Source: CAWCXF01 sp963799455 (lineage in GTDB: Bacteria; Pseudomonadota; Alphaproteobacteria; Rhodobacterales; Rhodobacteraceae). From it: DNA of 64,000 nt. The translations under genes were made by a program, and so were the position numbers. How positions within the stretch are numbered: the first letter of the stretch is position 1; each line of letters opens with the position of its first letter. Shown one piece after another: positions 1-8,692 of the stretch. The stretch covers positions 124,001 to 188,000 of the forward strand of contig CAWCXF010000004.1 of NCBI GenBank assembly GCA_963799455.1, read 5' to 3'. The notes under the pieces are model-generated. The model saw nothing but the letters and a program-made list of their open reading frames with translations. It searched no databases and was not told where the DNA came from.

Positions 1-726
1 GACCTCGTCCGCCGCGCCCGCGGGGCCGAGATGCCCGAGCGGTTCTGGCACGACCCGCTGATGTATCAGGGCCTGTCGGTCTTCTCCGCCCCCACCGCGC
101 CGATCCCCTCGCGCGCCCACTGGGGCACCGACCTGGAGGCGGAGGTCGCCGTGATCACCGGCCCCGTCCCCATGGGTGTCGCGCCGGAGGAGGCGGCCCG
201 CGCGATCCGGCTGGTGTGCCTGCTCGACGACGTGTCCTTGCGCGGCCTGATCCCGGACGAGCTGGCCAAGGGCTTCGGCTTCGTCCACGGCAAGCCCGCC
301 TCGGCGCTCTCGCCGCTGGCCCTGACGCCCGACGAGGCGCCGGGCTGGGACGGCGCGCGCCTGCACGGCGTCCTGCGCGTGGACGTGAACGGCGAGCCCT
401 TCGGCCGGGTGGAGGCGGGCGAGGACATGACCTTCGACTTCCCCACGCTCGTCGCGCACGCGGCGCGCACGCGCGACCTGCCCGCGGGCACCGTGATCGG
501 GTCGGGCACCGTGTCGAACCGGGACGCGGACGGGGGCCCGGGCCTGCCGGTGGCCGAGGGCGGGCGCGGCTACGCCTGCATCGCCGAGCAGCGGGTGGTC
601 GAGACCCTCCTGCACGGCGCCCCCCGCACCCCGTTCCTGCGCCCCGGCGACAGCGTGACCATCCGGATGGAGGGGCCCGAGGGCTCGCCCTTCGGCGACA
701 TCCACCAGACCGTCGAGGCCGCATGA
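1..726 (+). CDS. Fumarylacetoacetate hydrolase family protein, 5' truncated by window edge
   Basis: The frame is open from base 1, so the start lies upstream and about 242 C-terminal residues are seen. The text has the hallmarks of the FAH fold: an E-A-E-V-A-V metal-binding segment, the L-D-D-V-S-L-R stretch, a G-K-P substrate loop and the conserved G-S-G-T-V region, ending in a G-D-x-V-x-I-R-M-E-G strand. Members of this length class (about 330 residues) hydrolyse fumarylacetoacetate or related ring-cleavage products at the end of homogentisate or gentisate pathways. The stop overlaps the ATG of the next gene by 4 bases, indicating translational coupling. The specific substrate is an inference; the adjacent FAD monooxygenase supports an aromatic pathway. 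Confidence 0.85.
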   Translation, partial: DLVRRARGAEMPERFWHDPLMYQGLSVFSAPTAPIPSRAHWGTDLEAEVAVITGPVPMGVAPEEAARAIRLVCLLDDVSLRGLIPDELAKGFGFVHGKPASALSPLALTPDEAPGWDGARLHGVLRVDVNGEPFGRVEAGEDMTFDFPTLVAHAARTRDLPAGTVIGSGTVSNRDADGGPGLPVAEGGRGYACIAEQRVVETLLHGAPRTPFLRPGDSVTIRMEGPEGSPFGDIHQTVEAA

Positions 727-1674
727 CCAGAGACTTCGCATCCGCCGGCGACATGGCCGAGAAGGAGACCTCCTTCACCGAGATCGGCGAGGGCCTCCAC
801 GCCTTCACCGCGGAGGGAGACCCGAACTCGGGCGTCATCGTGGGCGACGACGCCGTGATGGTGGTCGAGGCGCAGGCGACGCCGCGCCTCGCGCGCAAGG
901 TGATCGAGCACGTCCGCTCCGTCACCGACCTGCCCATCACCCACCTCGCGCTCACCCATTACCACGCGGTGCGCGTGCTCGGCGCGCAGGCCTACGGCGC
1001 GCCCACGGTGGTGATGTCCGAGGCCGCCCGCGCCATGGTCGTGGAGCGCGGTCAGGAGGACTGGGACAGCGAGTTCGCCCGCTTCCCGCGGCTCTTCCAG
1101 GGCCACGAGGAGATCCCCGGCCTGACCTGGCCCACCACCACCTTCTCGGGGCGCATGTCGCTCTATCTCGGCCGAAGGCGCGTGGACCTGATGCAGCTCG
1201 GGCGCGCCCACACCGCCGGCGACATGGTGGTCCACGTGCCCGACGCGAACGTCATGTTCACCGGCGACATCGTGGAGGCTCATAGCGCCTGCTACTGCGG
1301 CGACGGGCATTTCGGCGACTGGCCCGGCACGCTCGGGCGCATCCGCGCCTTCGACCTCGACGCCATCGCGCCGGGGCGCGGCGACGCGCTGGTGGGGCGC
1401 GGGGCGGTGGACGACGCGCTCGAACTCGACGGCCGACTTCCTGGCGTCCACCTACCGCCCCGCGGCCCGCGTGGCGCAGGGCGGCGGCTCGCTCAAGGAG
1501 GCCTGGGACGCGGTGCGGGAGGCCTGCGACCCGAAGTTCGCCGACTGGGCCATCTACGAGCATTGCCTGCCCTTCAACGTCGCGCGCGCCCACGACGAGG
1601 CGCGAGGGCTCGACACGCCGCGCATCTGGACCGCCGAGCGCGACCGCGCGATGTGGGAGGCGCTGCAGGGCTGA
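723..1674 (+). pseudogene. MBL-fold metallo-hydrolase, interrupted by a one-base frameshift
   Basis: Translation starts at the ATG overlapping the upstream stop and reads a metallo-beta-lactamase fold protein (L-T-H-Y-H-A-V-R-V-L-G-A, then G-R-A-H-T-A-G-D and M-F-T-G-D-I-V-E). After codon 1419-1421 the frame is lost; the remaining C-terminus (A-D-F-L-A-S-T-Y-R-P to the stop at 1672-1674, including Y-E-H-C-L-P-F-N-V-A-R-A) continues in the +1 frame. Removing one of the two A bases at 1423-1424 restores D-A-L-D-S-T-A-D-F-L exactly, so this is a single-base insertion. The canonical HxHxDH zinc motif is present only as H-x-H: the D-H pair is replaced by V-R. Role unknown; the operon position suggests a hydrolytic step or detoxification in the neighbouring catabolic pathway. 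Confidence 0.8.
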
Positions 1675-1752
1675 CGCCTCCTCAGAATCTGGCGAGTGCG
1701 CGAAATGGTGAACGTTCGGTAAACTGCTGCCAGGAGCGGTGGGGGCACGAGG

Positions 1753-2373
1753 ATGGCTCGCAGGGGCGAGGGGACGGCGGCGCCGGGGCCGCGCGCCGGG
1801 ATGATGATCGGCGGGCCTCCCCGCGGCGGCGCCCGCCTCATGGCGCTGATGGCGCGCAACAACGCCTGGGCCAACGCCCGGCTGCTCGACGCCTGCGCGC
1901 GCCTCGCCGACGAGGCCTGGCGCGCGCCGCGGGTGGGCTTCTTCCCCTCGCTCGCCGAGACCCTCGCGCATGTCCACTGGGTGGACCGCTACTACCTCGA
2001 CGCGCTGACGGGGGGAGGGCGGGGCCGGGCCGTCTTCGACGACGAGCCCGCGCCGGGCGAGGAGCCCGCGGCCGCCGCCCTGCGCGCCGATCAGGCCGCG
2101 CTCGACGCGACGCTGGTGGGCTTCTGCGAGGCGATGCCGCCGGGGGGGTTCTCGCTCGCCGTCCCCACCGATCGCCGCGACCGGACGGTGCCCGAGCGCG
2201 TGGACGACCTGCTGCTGCACCTCTTCCAGCACCAGATCCACCACCGCGGCCAGGCCCATGCGATGCTCGCGGGCACGCCCGTGCCGCCGCCCCAGCTCGA
2301 CGAGTTCTTCCTCGCCTTCGACCGCCATCCCACCGCGGCCGCCGCGATGGGGCTGACGGACGACGCCCCCTGA
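1753..2373 (+). CDS. DinB family protein
   Basis: A 206-residue protein with the DinB/YfiT four-helix-bundle pattern: an N-terminal M-A-R-N-N-A-W-A-N helix, a H-V-H-W-V-D-R-Y-Y histidine near residue 75 and a C-terminal H-Q-I-H-H-R-G-Q segment; together these supply the usual metal-binding histidines. Members of this superfamily include thiol-dependent S-transferases and isomerases (mycothiol- or glutathione-linked), so a role in a maleylpyruvate-type isomerisation next to the FAH hydrolase is possible but not shown. The true start could be the ATG at 1753 or ATGs at 1801 and 1840, since the first 30 residues are low-complexity and the family usually begins near L-M-A-R-N-N-A-W. Confidence 0.8.
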   Translation: MARRGEGTAAPGPRAGMMIGGPPRGGARLMALMARNNAWANARLLDACARLADEAWRAPRVGFFPSLAETLAHVHWVDRYYLDALTGGGRGRAVFDDEPAPGEEPAAAALRADQAALDATLVGFCEAMPPGGFSLAVPTDRRDRTVPERVDDLLLHLFQHQIHHRGQAHAMLAGTPVPPPQLDEFFLAFDRHPTAAAAMGLTDDAP

Positions 2374-2514
2374 CCCCTGGCGCCGCCCCGCGCCCCGTCT
2401 AGACTGCCGCCCGAACGCGCCGCGCATCCGGACCGACGAGCGCGACCGCCGGGCGCGGGACGCGCGCCCCAGGGCCGATGGGACGGGGCTGCGGGGACGG
2501 GGACGGGGACGACG

Positions 2515-4140
2515 ATGCTCGACGCGCGAGGCGATCCCGCCCTCAGGCTCTACCCCTACGCACGGGTGGCCGCCCAGGACGCCCCCGAGCCCGAGCGGCA
2601 CCCGGTCGTGGTGGTGGGCGGCGGGCCGGTGGGCCTGGCGCTGGCGCTCGACCTGGGGCTGCGCGGCACGCGCGTGCTGGTGCTCGACGACGAGGAGGGG
2701 GTGGGCCAGGGCTCCCGCGCGATCTGCTTCTCCCAGCGCACGCTGGAGATCGCCCACCGCTTGGGCTGCGGGCGGGCGATGGTCGAGAAGGGCGTGGTCT
2801 GGAGCGTGGGGCGGGTATTCCACGGGCAGCACGAGGTGTTCCGCTTCGACCTCTCGCCCGAGGGCGGCCATCGCCACCCCCCCTTCGTCAACCTCCAGCA
2901 ACCTTGCGTCGAGCGCTTCCTCGTGGACGGGGTCCGGGCGGCGCGAGGGAGGGGCGCGCCGATCGAGATCCGCGGGCGTAACCGGGTCGCGGGGCTCGCG
3001 GACGAGGGCGATCACGCGGCGCTCGAGGTCGAGACGCCCGACGGCCCCTACCGGGTCGAGGCGGACTGGGTGGCCGCCTGCGACGGGGCGCGCTCGCCGG
3101 TGCGGACCATGATGGGCTTGGGCTTCGAGGGCCGGGTGTTCGAGGACAACTTCCTCATCGCCGACGTGCGCATGACCGCGCCCTTCCCCACGGAGCGGTG
3201 GTTCTGGTTCGAGCCGCCCTTCGAGGGCGCGGGCGCCTCGGCGCTGCTGCACAAGCAGCCCGACGATGTGTGGCGCCTCGACTTCCAGCTCGGCTGGGAC
3301 ATCGACCGCGAGGCCGAGCTCGACCCCGCGCGCGTCCGCGCGCGCGTGGACGCGATGCTGGGCCGAGGCGCGGCCTACAAGCTCGACTGGACCAGCATCT
3401 ACACCTTCCAGTGCCGCCGGATGGAGCGCTTCCGCCACGGGCCCGTGCTCTTCGCGGGCGACGCCGCGCACCAGGTCTCGCCCTTCGGCGCGCGCGGCGC
3501 CAACTCGGGCGCCCAGGACGCCGACAACCTCGCCTGGAAGCTCGACCTCGTGCTGCGGGGTGCCGCACCCGAGGCCCTGCTCGACAGCTACGGCGCCGAG
3601 CGCGAGCGCGCCGCCGACGAGAACATCCTCGCCTCGACCCGCTCGACCGACTTCCTGACGCCCAAGAGCGCGGCCAGCCGGACCTTCCGCGACGCCGTGC
3701 TGACGCTCGCGCGCGACCACGCCTTCGCCCGGCCGATGGTCAACTCGGGCCGCCTCTCGGTCCCCTGCGTCTACGACGGCCTGCCCCTGAACGGCCCCGA
3801 CGCGCTGGGCGGCCCCGAGGCCGCGCGCCCCGGCGCCCCCTGCCCCGACGCGCCGCTGGCGGACGGCTCGTTCCTCCTCGACCGGCTCACGGGCGGCTTC
3901 GCGCTCCTGACGATCGAGGCGGAAGCGCCCGAGACGTTGGAGATCGACGGCATCGCGGTGACGCGGATCGCGCTCGGGGCCGCCGACGACGCGGAGGGCT
4001 TCGTGCGGCGGCGCCACCTCGGCGACGCGCCGGGCGCGGCCTACCTGATCCGCCCCGACCAGCACGTGGCCGCGCGCTGGCCCACCTTCGACGCGGGCGC
4101 CGTCGAGGCGGCGCTGCGGCGCGCTGTGGGAAGGGGGTGA
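2515..4140 (+). CDS. FAD-dependent aromatic monooxygenase (PheA/TfdB-type flavoprotein)
   Basis: A 541-residue flavoprotein hydroxylase. Dinucleotide-binding V-V-V-G-G-G-P-V-G lies near residues 33-41, the D-G motif (A-A-C-D-G-A-R-S-P-V-R) near 190, and the second FAD motif L-F-A-G-D-A-A-H-Q-V-S-P-F-G-A-R-G near 320, followed by a thioredoxin-like C-terminal domain as in phenol and 3-(3-hydroxyphenyl)propionate hydroxylases. It would use NAD(P)H and O2 to hydroxylate an aromatic ring in the cytoplasm. It is translationally coupled (GTGA overlap) to a DUF2783 gene, a common pairing in Rhodobacterales. A short GGGGAC repeat lies just before the start at about 2490-2510. Exact substrate not assignable from sequence. 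Confidence 0.88.
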   Translation: MLDARGDPALRLYPYARVAAQDAPEPERHPVVVVGGGPVGLALALDLGLRGTRVLVLDDEEGVGQGSRAICFSQRTLEIAHRLGCGRAMVEKGVVWSVGRVFHGQHEVFRFDLSPEGGHRHPPFVNLQQPCVERFLVDGVRAARGRGAPIEIRGRNRVAGLADEGDHAALEVETPDGPYRVEADWVAACDGARSPVRTMMGLGFEGRVFEDNFLIADVRMTAPFPTERWFWFEPPFEGAGASALLHKQPDDVWRLDFQLGWDIDREAELDPARVRARVDAMLGRGAAYKLDWTSIYTFQCRRMERFRHGPVLFAGDAAHQVSPFGARGANSGAQDADNLAWKLDLVLRGAAPEALLDSYGAERERAADENILASTRSTDFLTPKSAASRTFRDAVLTLARDHAFARPMVNSGRLSVPCVYDGLPLNGPDALGGPEAARPGAPCPDAPLADGSFLLDRLTGGFALLTIEAEAPETLEIDGIAVTRIALGAADDAEGFVRRRHLGDAPGAAYLIRPDQHVAARWPTFDAGAVEAALRRAVGRG

Positions 4141-4334
4141 GCGTGGCGCTCGTGCTCGCCCCGAACATCCCCGACCCCGACGGCTTCTACGACGAGCTGC
4201 TGGCCGCCCATCGGGATCTCAGCCGCGAGCAGAGCGAGGCCCTCAACGCCCGCCTGGTCCTGGTGCTCGCCAACCACGTCGGCGACCGCGACGTGCTGCG
4301 CGCGGCGCTGGAGGCGGCCTCGGCCCCACGTTGA
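4137..4334 (+). CDS. DUF2783 domain-containing small protein
   Basis: A 65-residue protein starting at a GTG that overlaps the monooxygenase stop (GTGA). It shows the family pattern P-N-I-P-D-P-D-G-F-Y-D-E-L-L-x-A-H-R, L-S-x-E-Q-S-x-A-L-N-A-R-L and L-L-x-N-H-V-G-D-R. Members are regularly encoded directly after FAD monooxygenases in alphaproteobacteria; function is unknown, and the tight coupling suggests a partner or stabiliser of the flavoenzyme (inference). The start was chosen because the preceding gene ends there and the domain fills the whole frame. Confidence 0.8.
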   Translation: MSVALVLAPNIPDPDGFYDELLAAHRDLSREQSEALNARLVLVLANHVGDRDVLRAALEAASAPR

Positions 4335-4409
4335 GCGGCAGCGGCCGCCCGGCGGCAGCGGCCACCCGGCGGCAGCGGCCGCCCGGCGGCGACGGCCGCC
4401 CGGCGGCAT
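4335..4409. repeat. 17-bp tandem repeat, about 4.4 copies
   Basis: Directly after the DUF2783 stop, the unit GCGGCAGCGGCCGCCCG runs at 4335, 4352, 4369 and 4386 with one or two changes per copy, then a partial fifth copy. The 17-base period is not a multiple of 3, so it is non-coding. The rest of the gap to 4529 holds nothing recognisable. Confidence 0.85.
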
Positions 4410-4529
4410 CGACCACAGAACGGCATCGGCCGCGTCCGGCGGCGCTCCCCCGACCCCGGCGGCGTCGTCCGCAGGTGGCCTCGATGCCCGCGGGCGTCGG
4501 CCCGGCGCGCGCCGCGTGAGCGCCCGCCC

Positions 4530-6101
4530 TCAGTGCCCGCCGCCGGCGGCGCCGGCCTTGGGCCTTCGCACCAGCGCGGCGAGCACGACCAGGCCCGCGA
4601 AGAGCGCCGTCAGGAGCAGGAACACGTCCGCGAAGCTCATCACCGCCGCCTCGCGCGTCACCGCGGCGGCGATGGACTGGAGCGCCCCGGCCTCGCCGTC
4701 CACGCCGCTCGCGCCCAAGGCCGCGGCCATCTCGGCCAGGCGCTCCTCGACCACGGGGCGGCCCCAGGTGACGGCCTCGGCGAGGCGCTGGTGGTGGAGC
4801 GCCTGACGGTCGGTCAAGAGCGTGGCGATCACGGCGAGGCCCACCGCGCCGCCCAGGTTGCGCGTCAGGTTGTAGAGCCCCGAGGCGCCCTTGACCCGCT
4901 CGGGCGGGAGCGTGCCGAGCGCCACGTTGTTGATCGGGATCATCGCCAGCATCAGGCCGACGCCGCGCAGGATCTGCGGCACGAACAGCTCCCGGAAGTC
5001 CCAGTCGTGGGTGATGCCCGTCATGAGGTAGGTGCCGAGGCCGAAGGAGGCGAAGCCCAGCGCCATCATCGCGCGCGGGTCCATCCGGCTCGACAAGAGC
5101 CCCGAGACCGGCGCCATGACGAACATCGCGGCGCCCGAGACGAACATCGTCTGGCCGATCATCAGCGCGTCGTAGCCGCGGATGCGCGCGAGGTAGACCG
5201 GGTAGATGTAGGTCAGCCCGTAGAGCCCCACCCCCATCACGAAGGAGAAGAGCGAGCCCAGCGCGAAGTTGCGGTTGGAGAACGCCGTCAGATCCACGAT
5301 CGGCTCGCGCGCGGTGAGCGCGCGCGCGAAGAAGAGCGCCGCTCCCAGCGCCGAGACGAGCGAGAGCGCGGCGATCGTCGGGCTGTCGAACCAGTCGGCG
5401 CGCGTGCCCTCCTCCAGCACGTATTCGAGCGCGCCGAGGAAGGCCGCGAGCCCGAGGAGCCCCCACCAGTCGAAGCGGTCGAAGAGCGTGAGGTCCGGCT
5501 CGTCGAAGTCCACGAGGTTCCAGACCGCGATCGCCACCGCGATGCCGAAGGGCACGTTGATCAGGAACAGCCAGTGCCAGGAGAGCGCGTCGCTGAGATA
5601 GCCGCCCACCGTGGGGCCGATGGTCGGCGCCAAGGTGGCGACGAGCCCGATCATGGGCGAGACGATCGAGCGCTTCGAGGGCGGGAAGACGGTGTAGGCG
5701 GCGGCGAAGACGCTGGGGATCATGGCGCCGCCGATGAAGCCCTGCACCGCGCGGTAGACGATCATCTGCTCGATGCTGGTGGCCGTCGCGCAGAGCGCGG
5801 AGGCCGCTGTGAAGCCCGCGGCGGCGGCGGTGAAGAGCACCCGCGTGGACAGCATCCGCCCGAGGAAGCCCGACAGCGGGATCATGACGACCTCCGCGAT
5901 CAGGTAGGAGGTCTGGACCCAGGACACCTCGTCGTTGGACGCAGACAACCCCGCCTGGATCTCCGCGAGCGAGGCCGAGACGATCTGGATGTCGAGGATC
6001 GCCATGAACATGCCGAACACCATGGCGAGGAACGCCAGCATGGTGCGCAGCGGGATCGCGTCCGCGTCGCGCCCGGGCGCGTTCGTGGCGGTGGCGGCCA
6101 T
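4530..6101 (-). CDS. DHA2-family MFS multidrug efflux transporter (EmrB-like)
   Basis: A 523-residue inner-membrane protein of about 14 predicted transmembrane helices, the length and topology of the DHA2/EmrB branch. Visible family motifs include D-I-Q-I-V-S-A-S-L in helix 1, the motif after helix 2 (S-G-F-L-G-R-M-L-S-T-R), and G-P-T-V-G-G-Y-L in helix 5. It would drive proton-coupled drug export and, with the HlyD-type partner encoded just upstream (26 bp gap), form an EmrAB-type tripartite pump. Start chosen at ATG 6101, because in-frame sequence further upstream lies inside the emrA-like gene. Substrate unknown. Confidence 0.92.
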   Translation of the reverse strand: MAATATNAPGRDADAIPLRTMLAFLAMVFGMFMAILDIQIVSASLAEIQAGLSASNDEVSWVQTSYLIAEVVMIPLSGFLGRMLSTRVLFTAAAAGFTAASALCATATSIEQMIVYRAVQGFIGGAMIPSVFAAAYTVFPPSKRSIVSPMIGLVATLAPTIGPTVGGYLSDALSWHWLFLINVPFGIAVAIAVWNLVDFDEPDLTLFDRFDWWGLLGLAAFLGALEYVLEEGTRADWFDSPTIAALSLVSALGAALFFARALTAREPIVDLTAFSNRNFALGSLFSFVMGVGLYGLTYIYPVYLARIRGYDALMIGQTMFVSGAAMFVMAPVSGLLSSRMDPRAMMALGFASFGLGTYLMTGITHDWDFRELFVPQILRGVGLMLAMIPINNVALGTLPPERVKGASGLYNLTRNLGGAVGLAVIATLLTDRQALHHQRLAEAVTWGRPVVEERLAEMAAALGASGVDGEAGALQSIAAAVTREAAVMSFADVFLLLTALFAGLVVLAALVRRPKAGAAGGGH

Positions 6102-6127
6102 GGGGGCGGCTCCTCGGCCCGGCGCCG

Positions 6128-7360
6128 TCAGCGGTCGGCGGGCGCCGCGGCGTCGGCCGTCACGGGCTCGGTCGCAGGCGTGGCGTCGGCGGTGACGGGC
6201 GTGGTGCGCCGGTCGATCGCCACCACGACCGAGAGGCCGGGGCGCAGCGCGCCCCCGAGCGCCTGCGCGTCGTCGATCCGGATCCGGACCGGCACGCGCT
6301 GGACGACCTTGGTGAAGTTGCCGGTGGCGTTGTCGGGCGGCAGCAGCGAGAACACCGAGCCCGAGGCGGGCGCCACGCTCTGCACGGTGCCCGTCAGCGT
6401 CCGGCCGGGCAGCGCGTCCACCTCGACCTCGGCGCGTTGGCCCGGCACGATGCCGTCGAGCTGGGTCTCCTTGAAGTTGGCGTCCACGTAGACCGCACCC
6501 GCGGGCACGATCGCCGCGAGCCGCTTGCCCGGCGAGACCAGGTCGCCCACCTGCACCGAGAGGTTGCCCACCCGGCCGTCGCTCGGCGCGCGCAGCACGG
6601 TGAAGGTCAGGTCGCGCTCGGCCTGGTCGCGGGCGACGCCGAGCTCGGCCAGTGCGCCCTCGGCCTCGGCCCGCTGGGCGTCGAGCACCGAGACCTGGGC
6701 GGTGGCCGCGTCGATCGCCGCGCGCGCCTCCGCCAGCGTCGAGGCGGCGGCGTCGCGCGCCGTGCGCGCCGCGTCCCTCTGCGCCGACGTGCCGGCGCCG
6801 CGGGAGGCGAGGCGCTCGGCGCGCGCGAGATCCTCCTCGGCCTGGTCGAGCAGGGTCTGCGCCTTCTCGCGCTCGAACCGGGCCTGGGAGACGGCGGCCT
6901 CGGCGGCGGCGCGCTGGGAGGCGAAGCGCTCGATGGCGGCCTGCTGCGTGGCGATCCTGGCCCGCGCCGCGTCGAGCGCGAGCTGGAGGTCGCCCGGGTC
7001 GATCGTGGCGATGGGCTCGCCCGCGCGCACGGCGTCGTTCTCGCGCGCCGGCACCGTCTCGACGTAGCCGGTGATCTTGGGCGAGACGATGGCGATGTCG
7101 GCGCCCACATAGGCGTCGTCGGTCGAGATCATGAACCGACCCTCGGCCCACCAGCGCCAGCCGAAGAAGCCCGCCGCCCCGAGCACGGCCAGCGCGACCA
7201 GCATGAGGACGACGCGCTTGGCGCCGCCGCCCTTGGCGGGCGCGTCCGCCGCGGGCGCCGCCCCGGCGGCCGGACGTGCCTCTCCCGCGGGGGCGATCGG
7301 GGGGCGCTCGCGCCCGGAGATCTCATCGCCCTGCTCGCGGGGGGGTGCTTCGTCGTACAT
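6128..7360 (-). CDS. HlyD-family periplasmic adaptor of efflux pump (EmrA-like)
   Basis: A 410-residue membrane-fusion protein: short Pro/Ala-rich cytosolic N-terminus, one transmembrane helix at about residues 50-70, then T-D-D-A-Y-V-G-A-D and I-T-G-Y-V lipoyl-type segments, a long alanine-rich coiled-coil hairpin (residues about 120-230), and the barrel/MP domains with N-F-K-E-T-Q-L and G-N-F-T-K-V-V-Q-R-V-P-V-R-I. These are diagnostic for EmrA-type adaptors. The ATG at 7360 has an AGGTGG at suitable distance; an in-frame GTG at 7369 is the alternative. It is first in a two-gene operon with the MFS transporter and lies directly behind the palindromic operator at 7375-7395. Confidence 0.92.
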   Translation of the reverse strand: MYDEAPPREQGDEISGRERPPIAPAGEARPAAGAAPAADAPAKGGGAKRVVLMLVALAVLGAAGFFGWRWWAEGRFMISTDDAYVGADIAIVSPKITGYVETVPARENDAVRAGEPIATIDPGDLQLALDAARARIATQQAAIERFASQRAAAEAAVSQARFEREKAQTLLDQAEEDLARAERLASRGAGTSAQRDAARTARDAAASTLAEARAAIDAATAQVSVLDAQRAEAEGALAELGVARDQAERDLTFTVLRAPSDGRVGNLSVQVGDLVSPGKRLAAIVPAGAVYVDANFKETQLDGIVPGQRAEVEVDALPGRTLTGTVQSVAPASGSVFSLLPPDNATGNFTKVVQRVPVRIRIDDAQALGGALRPGLSVVVAIDRRTTPVTADATPATEPVTADAAAPADR

Positions 7361-7374
7361 CGCGGCCACCTGAT

Positions 7375-7395
7375 CGAACCGAACGGTTCGGTTCG
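7375..7395. promoter_or_regulatory. Perfect 21-bp palindromic operator upstream of efflux operon
   Basis: Arms CGAACCGAAC and GTTCGGTTCG are exact reverse complements around a single central G. It lies 14 bp upstream of the emrA-like ATG, where a repressor would block transcription. The size and symmetry fit TetR-family operators, which commonly control EmrAB pumps; the regulator gene itself is not in the window. Confidence 0.7.
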
Positions 7396-7527
7396 GTCTC
7401 CCGACCTAGCGTTCCAGGCGGCCGGTGCAAGGGTCGTCCGCGTCGATGAGCCGGCAGCCGTCGGAGGACCGCCTTCGGTCCCGACCCGTCCGCGAAGCCG
7501 CCCCGGCGGGGCCGGCTCGGGCCGGCC

Positions 7528-8268
7528 TCAGCCCCGGCCGATGAAGGGCATCGCGGTGGCCATCACGGTCATGAACTGCACGTTCACGTCGAGCGGCAGG
7601 CTCGCCATGTGCAGCACCGCGGCGGCGACGTGGCTCGCGTCCATCACCGGCTCGATCCGGTTCGACCCGTCCGCCTGGGGCACGCCGGTGGTCATCTTGC
7701 GCGCCATGTCGGTGAGCGCGTTGCCGATGTCGATCTGGCCGCAGGCGATGGAGAACGGCCGCCCGTCGAGGCTGAGCGTGCGCGTGAGCCCCGTCACCGC
7801 GTGCTTCGACATGGTGTAGGGCGCCGAGCCCGGCCGCGGCACATGGGCCGAGATCGAGCCGTTGTTGACGATCCGGCCCCCTTGCGGATCCTGCCGGCGC
7901 ATCTGGCCGAAGGCCGCGCGCGCGCTCAGAAACATGCCGGTGATGTTGACGTCGCAGACCTGGCGCCACTCGGCCGGGTCGATCTCGTCGATGGGTCTGG
8001 AGGCCACGTTGGTGCCGGCGTTGTTGAAGAGCGCGTCGAGCCGGCCCCAGTCGCCCACGACCCGCGCGAAGGCCGCGTCGAGCGCGTCCGCGTCGGTCAC
8101 GTCGCAGGGCAGCACCAACGCGCCCTCGTGATCGCCCGCGGTCTCGCGCAGCGCCTCCTCGCGCCGGCCCAGGAGCGCCACGCGCCAGCCGCGATCGAGG
8201 AAGAGCCGCACCGTGACGCGGCCGATGCCGCTGCCCGCGCCGGTGATGATGATCGTCTGCTGGGCCAT
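7528..8268 (-). CDS. SDR family NAD(P)-dependent oxidoreductase
   Basis: A 246-residue classical short-chain dehydrogenase: cofactor motif T-G-A-G-S-G-I-G at residues 9-16, N-N-A-G at 82-85, catalytic Ser138, Tyr151 and Lys155 (Y-T-M-S-K). The basic residue after the glycine motif region (L-G-R-R) favours NADPH or leaves the cofactor open. It probably oxidises or reduces a hydroxyl group of a small metabolite in the cytoplasm. It stands alone on the minus strand, opposite the sugar-acid genes that begin at 8693, so it may share their pathway, but no substrate can be given. Confidence 0.9.
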   Translation of the reverse strand: MAQQTIIITGAGSGIGRVTVRLFLDRGWRVALLGRREEALRETAGDHEGALVLPCDVTDADALDAAFARVVGDWGRLDALFNNAGTNVASRPIDEIDPAEWRQVCDVNITGMFLSARAAFGQMRRQDPQGGRIVNNGSISAHVPRPGSAPYTMSKHAVTGLTRTLSLDGRPFSIACGQIDIGNALTDMARKMTTGVPQADGSNRIEPVMDASHVAAAVLHMASLPLDVNVQFMTVMATAMPFIGRG

Positions 8269-8692
8269 CGGTCCTCCCTCGCCCGCGCGGGGTCGCGCGC
8301 CTTTGTGTCCGCGCGGGGTCGCGCGAGCCTCCCTGTCCGCGCGGGGTCGCGCGAGCGCCCCAGGTCTGGGCCGCGCCGCGACCCCGCGTCAATGGCCCCG
8401 AGCCGATGCCCCCTTCGGCGGTCGCCGCCGGTGGACGCCCGCGACGGGCCTGCGCGGCGCGGCGGCGGGCGGCCTCGGGCTGCCGGATCGAGGGTTGCGC
8501 GGGGCCGGATCCCATGCCACGTCGCGCAGGCTGCATACGGAAAGGCACCGTCTTGTCCGGCCCCGCTCGACCCGATCCCCTCCACCGCCCGCGCCCGCCG
8601 AGAGGCGGCGAGGGCCCGCCCCTCGATCGCGCGAGCCCCGGAGCGGGCGCCATGGCCCGCGCGGCGGCGAGGCGGCCCCTGAGGCTCGATCC
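8269..8692. other. Intergenic gap between divergent SDR and FAH-like genes, with direct repeats
   Basis: A 424-base gap that must hold both divergent promoters. Three exact copies of CCGCGCGGGGTCGCGCG occur at 8283, 8309 and 8337 (period 26-28 bp), with an imperfect inverted copy near 8374. The remainder is GC-rich and shows no convincing gene in either strand. Confidence 0.6.

Noticed and set aside
216..2402. Very long plus-strand frame of 728 codons overlapping several genes
   Set aside because: Only its 723-1425 part is real (MBL protein); the rest is arginine-rich shadow text created by high GC content.
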